Positions 24,828 to 34,288 of a stretch of 64,000 nt of DNA are shown in pieces. The first letter of the stretch is position 1; each line of letters starts with the position of its first letter. The position numbers and the translations under genes were made by a program. Under the pieces are notes generated by a model. That model was not told the origin of the DNA. It saw nothing but the letters and a program-made list of their open reading frames with translations, and ran no database searches. Source of the stretch: Bacteroides sp. (GTDB lineage: Bacteria > Bacteroidota > Bacteroidia > Bacteroidales > Muribaculaceae); assembly GCA_023666835.1 (NCBI GenBank), contig JAMPBJ010000003.1, forward strand, positions 1 to 64,000, read 5' to 3'.

Positions 24828-27095
24828 TTATTTATGATTTCCGGTGAGGTTGAATTTAAGTGATTTTCCTTTGATGAGATCGTCGTGGGAGATGCGATAT
24901 GATTTTATCTTTTTGCCTCCGAGCTCCATGCTTTCGATGTATTGGTCGCCATCGGCGGAGCGGTTGGCTTCGATGGTGAGCGTGCCGGTAGGGGTGTCGA
25001 TCTCCACTTCGTCAAACACCGGGGAGGTAAGAGTGTAGTATGGTTCACCCGGGCAGTCAGGGTAGAAGCCCATCATGGAGAATATGGCCCATGCCGACAT
25101 TGTGCCGGTGTCGTCGTTGCCCGGGATGCCGTTGGGGTTGGTGGTGAAGTATTTGGCAAGCAAATCGTTGACCTGCTTTTGAGTGCGCCATTCCTCGCCT
25201 TTCACGCGGCTGAACAAGTAGGGGTAGGCGATGTCGGGTTCGTTGGCTGGATCATACATACCTTCGTCAAACACTTTTTGGAGCTTGTCGACAAATTTCT
25301 TGTTGCCGCCCATCAGACGGATGAGGCCGTCGACATCGTGGGGCACAAAGAAGGTGTAGTTCCATGCCGAACCTTCGTGGAATCCGGGCACAGCTTCGAA
25401 GTTTTCGCCTTGACGCGGATCGAAAGGAGTGAGGAATGTGCCGTCCTGATTGATGGGGCGGAGTGTGCCGCTTTCTTTCGAATAGTAGTTTTTATAGCCT
25501 TGTGCACGCTTGCGCAACTCTTTTGCGAGGTCTTTGTCGCCACGCTGTTCGGCAAGCCATGCCAGAGCGTTGTCGGCCACGTAGTATTCGAGTGCGTGCG
25601 ACACGGAGTTGTCGCCGGAGTTGTCGCCGGCATACATGCCAAGGGGCACGTAGCCTTTGGCGATATACGGATCGATGTCGGGGCGCATAGGGTTGTCGGC
25701 TCCCGGTGTGGTGGCGGATTTTACCATGGCTTCATATGCGGCATCGATGTCGAAGTCGGTAAGTCCCTTGCGGTAGCTGTCGACGATGACGGGTATAGCG
25801 GGGTCGCCCTCCATTGTGAATGTCTCGCGTCCGTAGAGTTCCCATTTGGGAAGCCAACCCCATTCCTTCGACATGTCGACCATCGAACGCAGCATGTCGG
25901 TCTGACGTTCGGGGTAGACCATCGTCATCAGTTGGTGGACGTTGCGGTAAGTGTCCCACAAGGAGAACACTGTGTAGCGGTCGTGGCCGTCGCTGACGGT
26001 TCCTTCACCAAAGCTTTCCATCAACGGGTATTGGCCGTTGACATCGTTGATCACGTTGGGGTGGATCAGCGTGTGGTAAAGGGCTGTGTAGAACACGCTG
26101 CGCTGCTCGTCGGTGCCTCCTTTGACGCGGATTCGAGCCAGGTCGGCGTTCCACTCGTTGTGGGCAGCGGTGCGGACGTCGTCAAATGTCAGACCATTCT
26201 GCTCTTTCTCAAGATTCTCGCGGGCGTTGGCCATTGAAACGAACGATATGCCCATGCGGACTTCAACCTGCTCACCGGGTTTGAGATCGTCGTAGGTGAA
26301 CCAATAGCCAATGTCGTCGCCCGACAGTTCGCGGCCGTATTGAGTATAAATTTTGTATGTGCCGTTGTCGGGGGTCCATTCAGCCTCGACGCCGGTCATC
26401 TCGGGTTGCATTTTCCAATAGCCTGATGCGTCAGGTTTTTTCGACACTTTCAGCACGAAATAGATTGGGAACACTTTTTGCGGATTGTAGCAAAAAGTGC
26501 CCAGAAGTTTGGTACCTTCTATCTCGGTGTCGCTGATGCGGCGCACCATGGCTCCGCTTTCGTTGGTCAGACCCTGGCCGAGGTTGATGAGGATGTTGCC
26601 CTTTCCTCCGGGGAAAGTATAGCGCTCAGCCGAAGTGCGTTTTGTGGCTGTGGCCTCGGTGAGAATGTCGTATTTTGTCAAACGGTTGGTGTAGTAGCCC
26701 GGTTCGGCTTTTTCGTCATCGTAGGCCGAGCCGTATTTTTTATAGTCGGGTTCGAGATCGCCGGTGGTGGCAATGGTGAGCAGTGATCCCATGTCGGGAC
26801 AGCCTACACCGCTGAGCGAGCCGTGGGCATAGCCGGTGAAGAATTTGTTGTGATATTCATAGGGGGTTGACCACCAGCGGGCATCCTTGTCGTAAACATT
26901 GGTGTCGGAGCCCATCACGTTGAATGGAACGACCGACATCATGCCGTTGGGCACGATAGCACCCGGATTGGTGGTGCCAAAATTGGTGGTACCGACAAAT
27001 GGGTTGACCCACTTGGTGTAGTCTGTTTCGGCGGCAAATGCCGATGCCGATGCAAAAAGCAAAGCGGCAATGGCTAATGAGACGTTTTTCAGCAT
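24828..27095 (-). CDS. GH92 family glycoside hydrolase, divergent subgroup
   Basis: The 755-residue protein has a cleavable signal peptide (cut near AFA-AE) rather than a lipobox. GH92 order is kept (WVNPFVGTTNFGTTNPGAIV, FSLWDTYRNVHQLM, GNDDTGTMSAWAIFSMMGFY). The usual HTHLSGTG is replaced by AHGSLSGVGCPDMG, and NEPSHHVIYLY by NEPDIAYPYLF. These changes lie in the substrate pocket, so the linkage or sugar is probably different from its neighbour's. First gene of the pair; a TATCTTTG box (27139-27146) is 44 bases upstream. Confidence 0.9.
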   Translation of the reverse strand: MLKNVSLAIAALLFASASAFAAETDYTKWVNPFVGTTNFGTTNPGAIVPNGMMSVVPFNVMGSDTNVYDKDARWWSTPYEYHNKFFTGYAHGSLSGVGCPDMGSLLTIATTGDLEPDYKKYGSAYDDEKAEPGYYTNRLTKYDILTEATATKRTSAERYTFPGGKGNILINLGQGLTNESGAMVRRISDTEIEGTKLLGTFCYNPQKVFPIYFVLKVSKKPDASGYWKMQPEMTGVEAEWTPDNGTYKIYTQYGRELSGDDIGYWFTYDDLKPGEQVEVRMGISFVSMANARENLEKEQNGLTFDDVRTAAHNEWNADLARIRVKGGTDEQRSVFYTALYHTLIHPNVINDVNGQYPLMESFGEGTVSDGHDRYTVFSLWDTYRNVHQLMTMVYPERQTDMLRSMVDMSKEWGWLPKWELYGRETFTMEGDPAIPVIVDSYRKGLTDFDIDAAYEAMVKSATTPGADNPMRPDIDPYIAKGYVPLGMYAGDNSGDNSVSHALEYYVADNALAWLAEQRGDKDLAKELRKRAQGYKNYYSKESGTLRPINQDGTFLTPFDPRQGENFEAVPGFHEGSAWNYTFFVPHDVDGLIRLMGGNKKFVDKLQKVFDEGMYDPANEPDIAYPYLFSRVKGEEWRTQKQVNDLLAKYFTTNPNGIPGNDDTGTMSAWAIFSMMGFYPDCPGEPYYTLTSPVFDEVEIDTPTGTLTIEANRSADGDQYIESMELGGKKIKSYRISHDDLIKGKSLKFNLTGNHK

Positions 27096-27138
27096 TTTAA
27101 GGTGTTATTCGGTATTTGGTTATTTTTCAAATATGTTA

Positions 27139-27146
27139 CAAAGATA
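27139..27146 (-). promoter_or_regulatory. -7 box of the GH92 pair
   Basis: CAAAGATA on the plus strand reads TATCTTTG on the minus strand. Apart from this box, the 390-base gap 27096-27487 shows no gene, hairpin or repeat that I can support. Confidence 0.5.
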
Positions 27147-27487
27147 ATCAATGAAAGGCTCTAAAGCCCAAACGAGTCATTGAAATTTGGTAAATATTGG
27201 AGCTGTTAACCAAATTTAACGGTTTAAAATAGCTGCAATACTATTCTGACGGACCTATACGGATGTAGGTTTGGGTACCATATCATAAAATTTCTTCTTG
27301 AAGTGGATAGGCATAAATCTAAAATTCTATGATAACTAAATACAAGAGAACTTTGATTTTTGGTCTGGTTATTCACTGTATCAAGATTATGAATCGAGGT
27401 GAGTTTATATTCTCTCAGGTGATCGAATTTATCGTATCGGAAAGATTCTATGCGATGACCAACATTTGTCGGCTGACGGCGCTTATG

Positions 27488-27880
27488 TCACCATTCATCG
27501 TGGTCGTTCATGTCGCTGTGAAGATCGTCGAGCCGATCTTGAAGGTCGTCGAGTTCGTCGCGAATCTCTTCCATCTCTTCCAGGCAGTCAATGCGGTCCT
27601 GGAGCTCATCGATCCGATCCTGAAGTTCATCAAAACGGTCGGACATCACGTCGGTCTCGGCCAACTGTATTTCCAAATCATCGACACGATCCTGCAGAGC
27701 ATCATGATCCGACATGTCGACATCGCTGTCGTTAGCGCTGTAAGTGGTCAGATAATCGTCATTGTCAACTTCATAATATCGTCGCGGCTGAGATGAGTAC
27801 GACGACTTAGGCTTGCTCGAAAACATATCGCAAACCGCATTAAATATAGCGAATCCGCCAAGAAAACCCCAAAAGCTCAT
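27488..27880 (-). CDS. membrane-anchored coiled-coil protein, unknown function
   Basis: The 130-residue protein starts with a hydrophobic segment (MSFWGFLGGFAIFNAVCDMF) and a Ser/Tyr-rich linker. From residue about 63 it is one long acidic coiled coil made of near-repeats of the form L-Q-D-R-I/L/V-D-E/D-L (e.g. FDELQDRIDELQDRIDCLEE, DDLQDRLDDL). The very even Asp/Arg spacing suggests a rod or oligomer. No family is recognised. The reverse strand is also open over this stretch, but as a shadow of the repeat. Confidence 0.6.
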   Translation of the reverse strand: MSFWGFLGGFAIFNAVCDMFSSKPKSSYSSQPRRYYEVDNDDYLTTYSANDSDVDMSDHDALQDRVDDLEIQLAETDVMSDRFDELQDRIDELQDRIDCLEEMEEIRDELDDLQDRLDDLHSDMNDHDEW

Positions 27881-27986
27881 AATTTAATCAATAAATCTGT
27901 TTAATGAATATTTCCACCATCCTTCAAAGCTTGACCAAGCCATGCAAACGCACACAAAAGAAAGAGAATCAACGTCATATCACTTA

Positions 27987-28330
27987 GAGTGTGTCTAATA
28001 ACAAAAGTTAAATTTAGGGCGGTCAATCTTTGAGTGATCTTGTCTTAACGATGAGGGAATGTGGCATTTGCCACTTGACCGAAGAGTTAAGGCAAAAGTG
28101 CCAAATAGAGGCCGAACTATGCTATTTTGTTAGTTGACATTTTTATTTTAGTAAAATAATTTATTATGTAATCGAGTGATCTATTATTAAGTTGCTTTCG
28201 TCTCCCGTATTTTGGGTATTTTTTGCTCTTTGTCTCAGTCGTGTACATCAAGTACACTCCTTCGACGACAGAGCAAAACATCCTCCAAAATACGGGACCC
28301 TAAATTTAACTTTTGTTATTAGACACACTC
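27987..28330 (+). mobile_element. MITE, copy 1 (344 bp)
   Basis: Terminal inverted repeats of about 31 bp start GAGTGTGTCTAATAACAAAA at 27987 and end with the complement at 28330; TTA flanks both ends (27984-27986, 28331-28333) as a target duplication. No ORF fits a transposase. A large imperfect hairpin lies inside: CCGTATTTTGG with CCAAAATACGG and TTTTGCTCT (28221-28229) with AGAGCAAAA (28270-28278). A near-identical copy in the other orientation is at 38550-38895. GAG ends plus a TNA duplication resemble IS5-family (IS1031-like) elements, which could mobilise it in trans. Confidence 0.85.
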
Positions 28331-28451
28331 TTAGTATTTAGATGTCAAAAAGAAAGCCACCATGACTTTCGGAAGCAAAAGTAGTCACACAATGGGCAAC
28401 CCTGAAACACATCAAAGCGAATAAATGTTAAATTATGGCAGATGTATAGAG

Positions 28452-28491
28452 AAAAATCGCAACCAACTGTTTATTAGCTGATTGCGATTTT
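28452..28491 (-). terminator. tRNA-Gln terminator
   Basis: AAAATCGCAA pairs with TTGCGATTTT (28482-28491) around a loop of about 19 bases, just past the tRNA 3' end on the minus strand. Confidence 0.7.
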
Positions 28492-28497
28492 GCTTTG

Positions 28498-28568
28498 TTG
28501 CCTTGGAAGGATTCGAACCCTCACAGGCGGAACCAGAATCCGACGTGCTACCATTACACCACAAGGCA
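28498..28568 (-). tRNA. tRNA-Gln(CTG)
   Basis: On the minus strand a full cloverleaf can be read: acceptor TGCCTTG (28568-28562) with CAAGGCA (28505-28499) and discriminator A, D arm with TGTAATGGTAG, anticodon loop TTCTGGT giving CTG, and T arm GAGGGTTCGAATCCTTC. CCA is not encoded. Confidence 0.95.
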
Positions 28569-28769
28569 GTTTTGTTATCTTTGGCGGTGATGCCGCGTTT
28601 GATTAACGAGTGCAAAGGTATTACTTTTTTTATTATGCACCAAATTTTTTTCGCAGTTTTTGTTTTCTTTTTTTCTGCGTTTGCATTTATGGGTTGTTTA
28701 TCACTATCTTTGATCACTGAAATGATCCTGTTATTTTTGGGTATCAATCTATGAATCTCTAATATATAT

Positions 28770-29210
28770 ATGAGTGCAACTGGAGAATGGTGGACTGCTC
28801 CCACTTTGAGCGAATCGGGCAGATTAATAATGGTGACAGGCCGACGTGATATCAACAAGTACCGTCACGATGCAAAGTTGAGATATAAAATCCGCGTTGA
28901 GGTGACCTGGCAATATGCAGGCGATACAACCGGTATGCCCGATTTGGCCACTTCACAACTGATGGAGCAGGCTCAGGATGCCTTGCAGGATGCCTTTTTG
29001 AAAGATCCTGTGGCTGTGCTGACCGGAATCTTCACGGGTGACGATGAACGCAATTGGGTGTTCTATACGATGAGCACCAATATATTCGGGCGTAAGCTCA
29101 ACGAGGCTCTGGCTGATCTGCCTGTATTGCCTTTGGAGATCTATTGCGAAAATGATGCCGTGTGGGCCGGATACGATGAGATGGCCCAAGCTGAGGTTAA
29201 CATAGATTAG
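28770..29210 (+). CDS. DUF695 domain protein
   Basis: The 146-residue protein matches the DUF695 layout: RDINKYRHDAKLRYKIRVEV near the start, a helix LMEQAQDALQDAF, and ..DDERNWVFYTMSTNIFGRKL near the end, where members are thought to form a small alpha/beta domain. Function unknown; cytosolic. A TATCTTTG box (28705-28712) with TTTG at 28680-28683, 21 bases upstream, makes a good promoter. Its end overlaps the convergent barrel gene by four bases. Confidence 0.8.
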   Translation: MSATGEWWTAPTLSESGRLIMVTGRRDINKYRHDAKLRYKIRVEVTWQYAGDTTGMPDLATSQLMEQAQDALQDAFLKDPVAVLTGIFTGDDERNWVFYTMSTNIFGRKLNEALADLPVLPLEIYCENDAVWAGYDEMAQAEVNID

Positions 29211-29761
29211 AATACGTAGCCAATCGACACGATGAGCCATCCGCCCGTCATCTGCTTGAGCAATTGACATTTGGCCTCAAAGGCCAAGCGAAGAGTAGGG
29301 GAGGCGAAGTATTCAATGCCTGCACCGAGATTGAGGCCGAAGCGGTTGTAGCGTTGCGATGAGTCATCCGACGTGTCAACAGCGGCTCTTTGAGCCACCA
29401 TCTTTGCTGCATGGCTTGTGGCTGTGGTGTAATTGAGTCCGGCTATGGGATAGAAGTTGACACGGTTGGTGGCTGCGTCGAGAGCTATGGGCATTTCGGC
29501 GTCGAAGTTGAACGAAAATGCGTCGACGTCTTTGTGACGGAATGCGTAGTCTATTTTGGGGGCAAAGCGGAAGTGTTCGGTGAATCGATAGGAGAAATAA
29601 AGGCCGGCCGAGGCGGTTGTGTTGCGTGTGGTGAATCCGCCGCGCAATCCCACGCTTTTTTGGCCCTTGAAACTATTGGGCGATTCGGCAAATGCAGTAG
29701 TGGACGAAAGGATTGCGATGGCAATAAGGAAAAATGCCTTTGAAATCTGTTTTAACGACAT
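29207..29761 (-). CDS. outer-membrane beta-barrel protein
   Basis: A signal peptide (cut near AFA-ES) and then about eight amphipathic strands ending in ..GWLIVSIGYVF, the C-terminal aromatic of outer-membrane barrels. The 184-residue size fits an eight-strand barrel. Aromatic girdle pattern YFSYRFTEHFRFAPKIDY supports this. No specific family function is known. Convergent with the DUF695 gene. Confidence 0.75.
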   Translation of the reverse strand: MSLKQISKAFFLIAIAILSSTTAFAESPNSFKGQKSVGLRGGFTTRNTTASAGLYFSYRFTEHFRFAPKIDYAFRHKDVDAFSFNFDAEMPIALDAATNRVNFYPIAGLNYTTATSHAAKMVAQRAAVDTSDDSSQRYNRFGLNLGAGIEYFASPTLRLAFEAKCQLLKQMTGGWLIVSIGYVF

Positions 29762-29898
29762 AATGTATGTGTGATGAATTAAGGTTATGAACGTTTGTTT
29801 GGATTGTTAACGCAAAAATAATTGTTTGTGTTCAGAAATGGTGTAATTATTGTTGTAAAAATGTAAATTTGTGGAAAAATAGAAAAAGAGTAAGGTCT

Positions 29899-31803
29899 AT
29901 GATCAACGGATTTCTCAGAATAGCATCGGTGGCTCCCGAGCATCGGGTGGCAGATGTGGACTTTAATGTCGAACGCATCATCGAGTCGATGAGGGAGTTG
30001 GATCGCAAGGGCGTTGAAATTGCCGTATATCCCGAGCTGTGCATCACCGGCTACACGTGTGGCGATATGTTTCACAACGAAATGCTGCTGTCGGCTGCCC
30101 AAAATGGTCTCGCCCGCATAGTGGAGGCGTCGAAAGAACTCAATATATGTCCTGTAGTCGGACTGCCGGTGCGCAGAGGCGGTCTCGCGGTGTATAATTG
30201 TGCTGCGCTTGTCGATAAGGGTCAGGTGCAATTTGTCGACAAAAGCTATCTGCCCACCTATAATGAATTCTACGAAACGCGATGGTTCACTCCGGCTTCC
30301 CGCTCTGAAGGGCTGCCTCCAATGGTATTCGACTGTCATGGAGCTAAGATCGGAATTGAAATTTGCGAAGACTTGTGGGTGGCAATCCCGCCGTCGTGTC
30401 GACAGGCTCTGGCCGGTGCACAAGTGATTTTCAACCTTTCGGCTTCCGATGATCTGATAGGCAAATATGACTATCTCAAGTCGCTGATAGTGCAGCAGTC
30501 GGGTCGTTGCCAGGCCGCGTATGCATATTCTTCGGCCGGCTTTGGCGAATCCACAACTGATCTGGTGTTTTTGCCAAAGACGTTGATTGCCGAGCGCGGC
30601 ACGCTTTTGGTGGAAAATAATCGCGAAGATTATCTAAAACATCCTGCTGTGATAGCCGACGTTGATATTGAGGCTATTGATCGCGACCGCTCGCATGCCA
30701 ACACGTTTGCCGACTGTAGTCGTCGCAATTACTGCCTGGATTTTGCCACCGGCAGCGAAAACGACCAATTCGATATTTCGTGGAATCTGGCCTATCGCCA
30801 TGTGTCGCCGATGCCCTTCGTACCTGCCGAGGGTCATATTCTCAATTCGCGTTGCCGCGAAATATCCACTATTCAGCAGTGCGGACTTGCCCGACGTCTG
30901 AAGGCGGTCGGCAGTTGCCGGCTTGTTGTCGGTATTTCGGGAGGGCTTGATTCCACGCTGGCCCTGTTGGTTGCTGTGGCAACGGTGAAATCGCTCGGCG
31001 GTGACCCGAAAGAGATTCTGGGGGTGACCATGCCCGGATTCGGCACTACCGACCGAACCTATGACAACGCCATGAAACTCATGGAGTTGCTGGGTGTGAC
31101 TGTCAATGAGATATCGATAGCCGATGCTGTGCTTCAACATTTTAAAGATATTGGTCACGATGTTGACAATCATGATGTGACCTACGAAAACTCGCAAGCT
31201 CGCGAACGCACTCAGATACTTATGGATCTGGCCAACCAGGCCGGTGCGCTCGTGCTTGGAACAGGCGATCTTTCGGAACTTGCACTCGGCTGGGCCACCT
31301 ATAATGGCGACCACATGTCGATGTATGGTGTCAATGCCGGAGTGCCAAAGACGCTGGTCAAGTACCTGGTGCGCTGGTATGCCTCCACTGCATCGTCCGA
31401 CGCACTTCGCGAAACACTTCTCGACATTGTCGACACCCCGATCTCACCCGAACTCACACCGGCCGACGAACACGGCAATATCGCTCAGAAGACCGAGGAA
31501 CTTGTCGGCCCCTATGAGTTGCACGATTTCTTCCTTTATTATATGCTCCGATTCGGATTCCGTCCGCGCCGGGTGTTTTTCCTCGCATTGAAGGCGTTTG
31601 ACGGGAAATATGACCGCGCCACCATTTTGAAGTGGATCAAGACCTTCTATCGTCGATTTTTCAATCAGCAGTTCAAGCGTTCATGTCTGCCCGACGGCCC
31701 TAAGGTGGGCAGTGTATGCCTTTCGCCGCGCGGCGACTGGCGAATGCCGTCCGATGCAACCTCAACGATTTGGCTCAAGGAAATCGATGAATTGAATATT
31801 TAA
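29899..31803 (+). CDS. nadE: glutamine-dependent NAD+ synthetase
   Basis: From ATG 29899 (634 residues) there are two domains. An N-terminal nitrilase-type glutaminase has the Glu-Lys-Cys triad in YPELCITGYTCGD, DKSYLPTYNEFYE and IGIEICEDLWV. A C-terminal synthetase (from about residue 330) has the PP-loop SGGLDSTLAL and GTGDLSELALGW. Glutamine ammonia converts deamido-NAD to NAD with ATP, in the cytosol. The ATG at 29899 gives the normal nitrilase start (FLRIASVAPEHRVADVDFN); the earlier ATG at 29869 would add ten basic residues. A terminator follows at 31822-31857. Confidence 0.95.
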   Translation: MINGFLRIASVAPEHRVADVDFNVERIIESMRELDRKGVEIAVYPELCITGYTCGDMFHNEMLLSAAQNGLARIVEASKELNICPVVGLPVRRGGLAVYNCAALVDKGQVQFVDKSYLPTYNEFYETRWFTPASRSEGLPPMVFDCHGAKIGIEICEDLWVAIPPSCRQALAGAQVIFNLSASDDLIGKYDYLKSLIVQQSGRCQAAYAYSSAGFGESTTDLVFLPKTLIAERGTLLVENNREDYLKHPAVIADVDIEAIDRDRSHANTFADCSRRNYCLDFATGSENDQFDISWNLAYRHVSPMPFVPAEGHILNSRCREISTIQQCGLARRLKAVGSCRLVVGISGGLDSTLALLVAVATVKSLGGDPKEILGVTMPGFGTTDRTYDNAMKLMELLGVTVNEISIADAVLQHFKDIGHDVDNHDVTYENSQARERTQILMDLANQAGALVLGTGDLSELALGWATYNGDHMSMYGVNAGVPKTLVKYLVRWYASTASSDALRETLLDIVDTPISPELTPADEHGNIAQKTEELVGPYELHDFFLYYMLRFGFRPRRVFFLALKAFDGKYDRATILKWIKTFYRRFFNQQFKRSCLPDGPKVGSVCLSPRGDWRMPSDATSTIWLKEIDELNI

Positions 31804-31821
31804 CATTTTTTGATTGTGGAA

Positions 31822-31857
31822 TCAACCCGACAGGCCTCTTGGCTCTTGTCGGGTTGA
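31822..31857 (+). terminator. nadE terminator
   Basis: TCAACCCGACA (31822-31832) pairs perfectly with TGTCGGGTTGA (31847-31857); the T-rich tail is weak (CTTCATTTTA). Confidence 0.65.
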
Positions 31858-31947
31858 CTTCATTTTATTATCTTTGTATTAGTTTGTATTTTCGCACAAA
31901 CGCATAACCTACTACAATTGCATTTTACTCAACCAAAATCCATTTAC

Positions 31948-34200
31948 ATGAACAAACACCTTATATCATATCTTGCAGCCGGAGTTGTGGCATCGGCCAT
32001 GTTTGCCGGATGCGGCTCTAAGGACGTGGTGGCAAAATCTGATGTCGACACTACTGACTATGCTTCGCTTGTCAATCCATTTATCGGCACCGATTTCACC
32101 GGTAATACATATCCTGGCGCACAGGCTCCGTTCGGCATGGTCCAGCTCAGTCCCGACAACGGTCTCCCCGGGTGGGACAGAATTGCCGGATATTTTTACC
32201 CTGACAGCACCATTGCCGGATTCAGTCATACACATCTGTCGGGCACCGGTGCCGGCGACCTCTACGATATCTCTTTCATGCCGGTGATGAATCCCTACAA
32301 AGAAGCTGAAGCGCCTCTTGGCATTCATTCCAAATTTTCTCACGACGATGAATCGGCCTCAGCCGGCTACTATCAGGTTAGATTGACCGACTACGACATA
32401 AACGTCGAGCTGACCGCCACAGAGCGCGTCGGAGTTCAGCGTTATACTTTCCCGGCCGGCGATGCTTCCGTGTTCCTGAATCTTCGCAAGGCCACCAACT
32501 GGGATGCCACTGTCGACACGAAGATCGTAGTGGTCGACTCTGTCACTGTGGAAGGCTACCGATTCTCCACCGGATGGGCCCGCGACCAGCGAGTCTATTT
32601 CCGCTCTCGCTTTTCACGCCCCTGGCAGTCGCTGACCCTCGACTCTATGCCTCTTGATCCGGCGAAACCTGAGGCAAAAGGCTACATCGCACGCTTTGAT
32701 TTCACTACCACCGACGGCGAACAGCTCGTGATCAGCACCGCCATCTCCTCTGTCAGCGAGGAAGGGGCAGCCGCCAATCTGCTTGCCGAAATGCCCGACA
32801 ATGACTTCGATAAAGTACTTGCCGCCACGCGTCAGTCATGGAATCACCAGCTCGGTAAGATCAAAGTGAAAAGCGGTAATGCAGATGATCTGGCTACATT
32901 CTACACCGCTCTCTATCATCAAATGATCGCTCCGACTATCTACAGCGATGTCGATGGACGTTATTTCGGTCCCGACAAGAAGATTCACAAAACCAATGGA
33001 TGGACCAACTATTCAACCTTCTCGCTGTGGGATACATTCCGCGCTTCACACCCGCTCTACACCCTGACCCAACCCACTCGCGTCAACGATATGGTCAAGT
33101 CATTCCTTGCCTTCTACGAACAGAACGGACGTCTGCCGGTGTGGAACTTTCAGGGTGGTGAGACCGATATGATGATCGGTTATCATGCAGTGCCGGTGAT
33201 TGTCGACGCTTATCTCAAGGGTATAGGCGATTTTGATGCCGAAAAGGCTCTTGAAGCCTGCATTGCCACAGCCAATATCGACGACTATCGCGGGATTGGA
33301 CTTTACAAGACACTCGGCTATGTGCCCTACAATGTCGTTGACCCCTATAATGCCGATGACTGGTCGCTTTCGCGCACTCTCGAGTATGCCTACGATGATT
33401 ATTGCATCGGCCGTATGGCCGAGCGGATGGGCAAAAAAGATATTGCCGACCAGTTCTACACGCGCTCGCAAAACTATCGCAACGTGTTCAATCCCGCCAA
33501 TCGCTTCATGCAGCCACGCGACGATAAAGGCGCATGGCAACCTGCCTATTCACCTGACGAATATACAGCTCATATCTGCGAATCAAACGGATGGCAATAC
33601 CTGTGGTCGGTGCAGCACGACATACCGGGTCTTATCGATCTGATTGGCGGCAAGGAGAAATTTGCCCAACGCCTCGATTCGATGTTCACCTATACTCCGG
33701 GCGAAGGACACGAACTTCCGATATTCAGCACCGGCATGATCGGACAGTATGCCCATGGCAACGAGCCGAGCCACCATGTGATCTATCTATATAATATGGT
33801 CGATCAGCCCTGGAAGACCGCCGACTATGCGCGTCGTGTGATGGACGAATTCTATACCAACACTCCCGCCGGACTTTGTGGCAACGAGGATCTCGGACAG
33901 ATGTCGGCTTGGTATATATTCTCTGCCATGGGATTTTATCCTGTTGACCCCGTGTCGGGTGTTTACGAAATCGGCGCGCCGCTGTTTGAAGATTTGACTC
34001 TTGCGCTCGACAATGGCAACAGTGTTCGCATTCTTGCACCCGGAGTGTCGGCCACAAACAGGTATGTCAAGTCGGTGAAAGTCAACGGCGAACCATTGCT
34101 CCAGAGCTGGATCGACCACAATACACTCACTGATGGAGCAACTATTGAATTCGAAATGACTTCCGAACCTGGAATAGTGTGGTATAAACCGAAAAAATAG
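31948..34200 (+). CDS. GH92 alpha-mannosidase, lipoprotein
   Basis: ATG 31948 starts a lipoprotein signal with lipobox ..MFAGC (Cys near residue 22). GH92 landmarks: NPFIGTDFTGNTYPGAQAPF, GFSHTHLSGTGAGDLYD, FSLWDTFRASHPLY, GGETDMMIGYHAVP, HGNEPSHHVIYLYN with the catalytic Glu, and GNEDLGQMSAWYIFSAMGF. HTHLSGTG and NEPSHHV are the common forms of well-studied exo-alpha-1,2-mannosidases of Bacteroides, so mannobiose-type linkages are the best guess. Single-gene unit with -7 box TATCTTTG at 31869-31876. Confidence 0.93.
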   Translation: MNKHLISYLAAGVVASAMFAGCGSKDVVAKSDVDTTDYASLVNPFIGTDFTGNTYPGAQAPFGMVQLSPDNGLPGWDRIAGYFYPDSTIAGFSHTHLSGTGAGDLYDISFMPVMNPYKEAEAPLGIHSKFSHDDESASAGYYQVRLTDYDINVELTATERVGVQRYTFPAGDASVFLNLRKATNWDATVDTKIVVVDSVTVEGYRFSTGWARDQRVYFRSRFSRPWQSLTLDSMPLDPAKPEAKGYIARFDFTTTDGEQLVISTAISSVSEEGAAANLLAEMPDNDFDKVLAATRQSWNHQLGKIKVKSGNADDLATFYTALYHQMIAPTIYSDVDGRYFGPDKKIHKTNGWTNYSTFSLWDTFRASHPLYTLTQPTRVNDMVKSFLAFYEQNGRLPVWNFQGGETDMMIGYHAVPVIVDAYLKGIGDFDAEKALEACIATANIDDYRGIGLYKTLGYVPYNVVDPYNADDWSLSRTLEYAYDDYCIGRMAERMGKKDIADQFYTRSQNYRNVFNPANRFMQPRDDKGAWQPAYSPDEYTAHICESNGWQYLWSVQHDIPGLIDLIGGKEKFAQRLDSMFTYTPGEGHELPIFSTGMIGQYAHGNEPSHHVIYLYNMVDQPWKTADYARRVMDEFYTNTPAGLCGNEDLGQMSAWYIFSAMGFYPVDPVSGVYEIGAPLFEDLTLALDNGNSVRILAPGVSATNRYVKSVKVNGEPLLQSWIDHNTLTDGATIEFEMTSEPGIVWYKPKK

Positions 34201-34208
34201 CCTAACAC

Positions 34209-34239
34209 TTGACTTTGTAAAAAAAATATTGTAACTTTG
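34209..34239 (+). promoter_or_regulatory. clpP promoter
   Basis: TTG (34209-34211), 20 bases, TAACTTTG (34232-34239): a very good Bacteroidetes promoter, 50 bases before the clpP ATG. Confidence 0.65.
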
Positions 34240-34288
34240 ATTAAAGAATTGTCAAACCGATTGTAAAACGAAAGGTAAAAAACGATAT

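Noticed and set aside
24942-26237. 431-residue plus-strand ORF inside the second GH92 gene
   Set aside because: It is a shadow: the opposite strand has a full GH92 protein, and the ORF contains no recognisable domain.
27329-27796. Plus-strand ORF opposite the coiled-coil gene
   Set aside because: Most of it is the antisense of the acidic repeat, which keeps any frame open; the N-terminal part has no protein-like pattern.
28433-28858. Minus-strand ORF
   Set aside because: It runs through tRNA-Gln and the tRNA terminator; the protein is an artefact of open frame.
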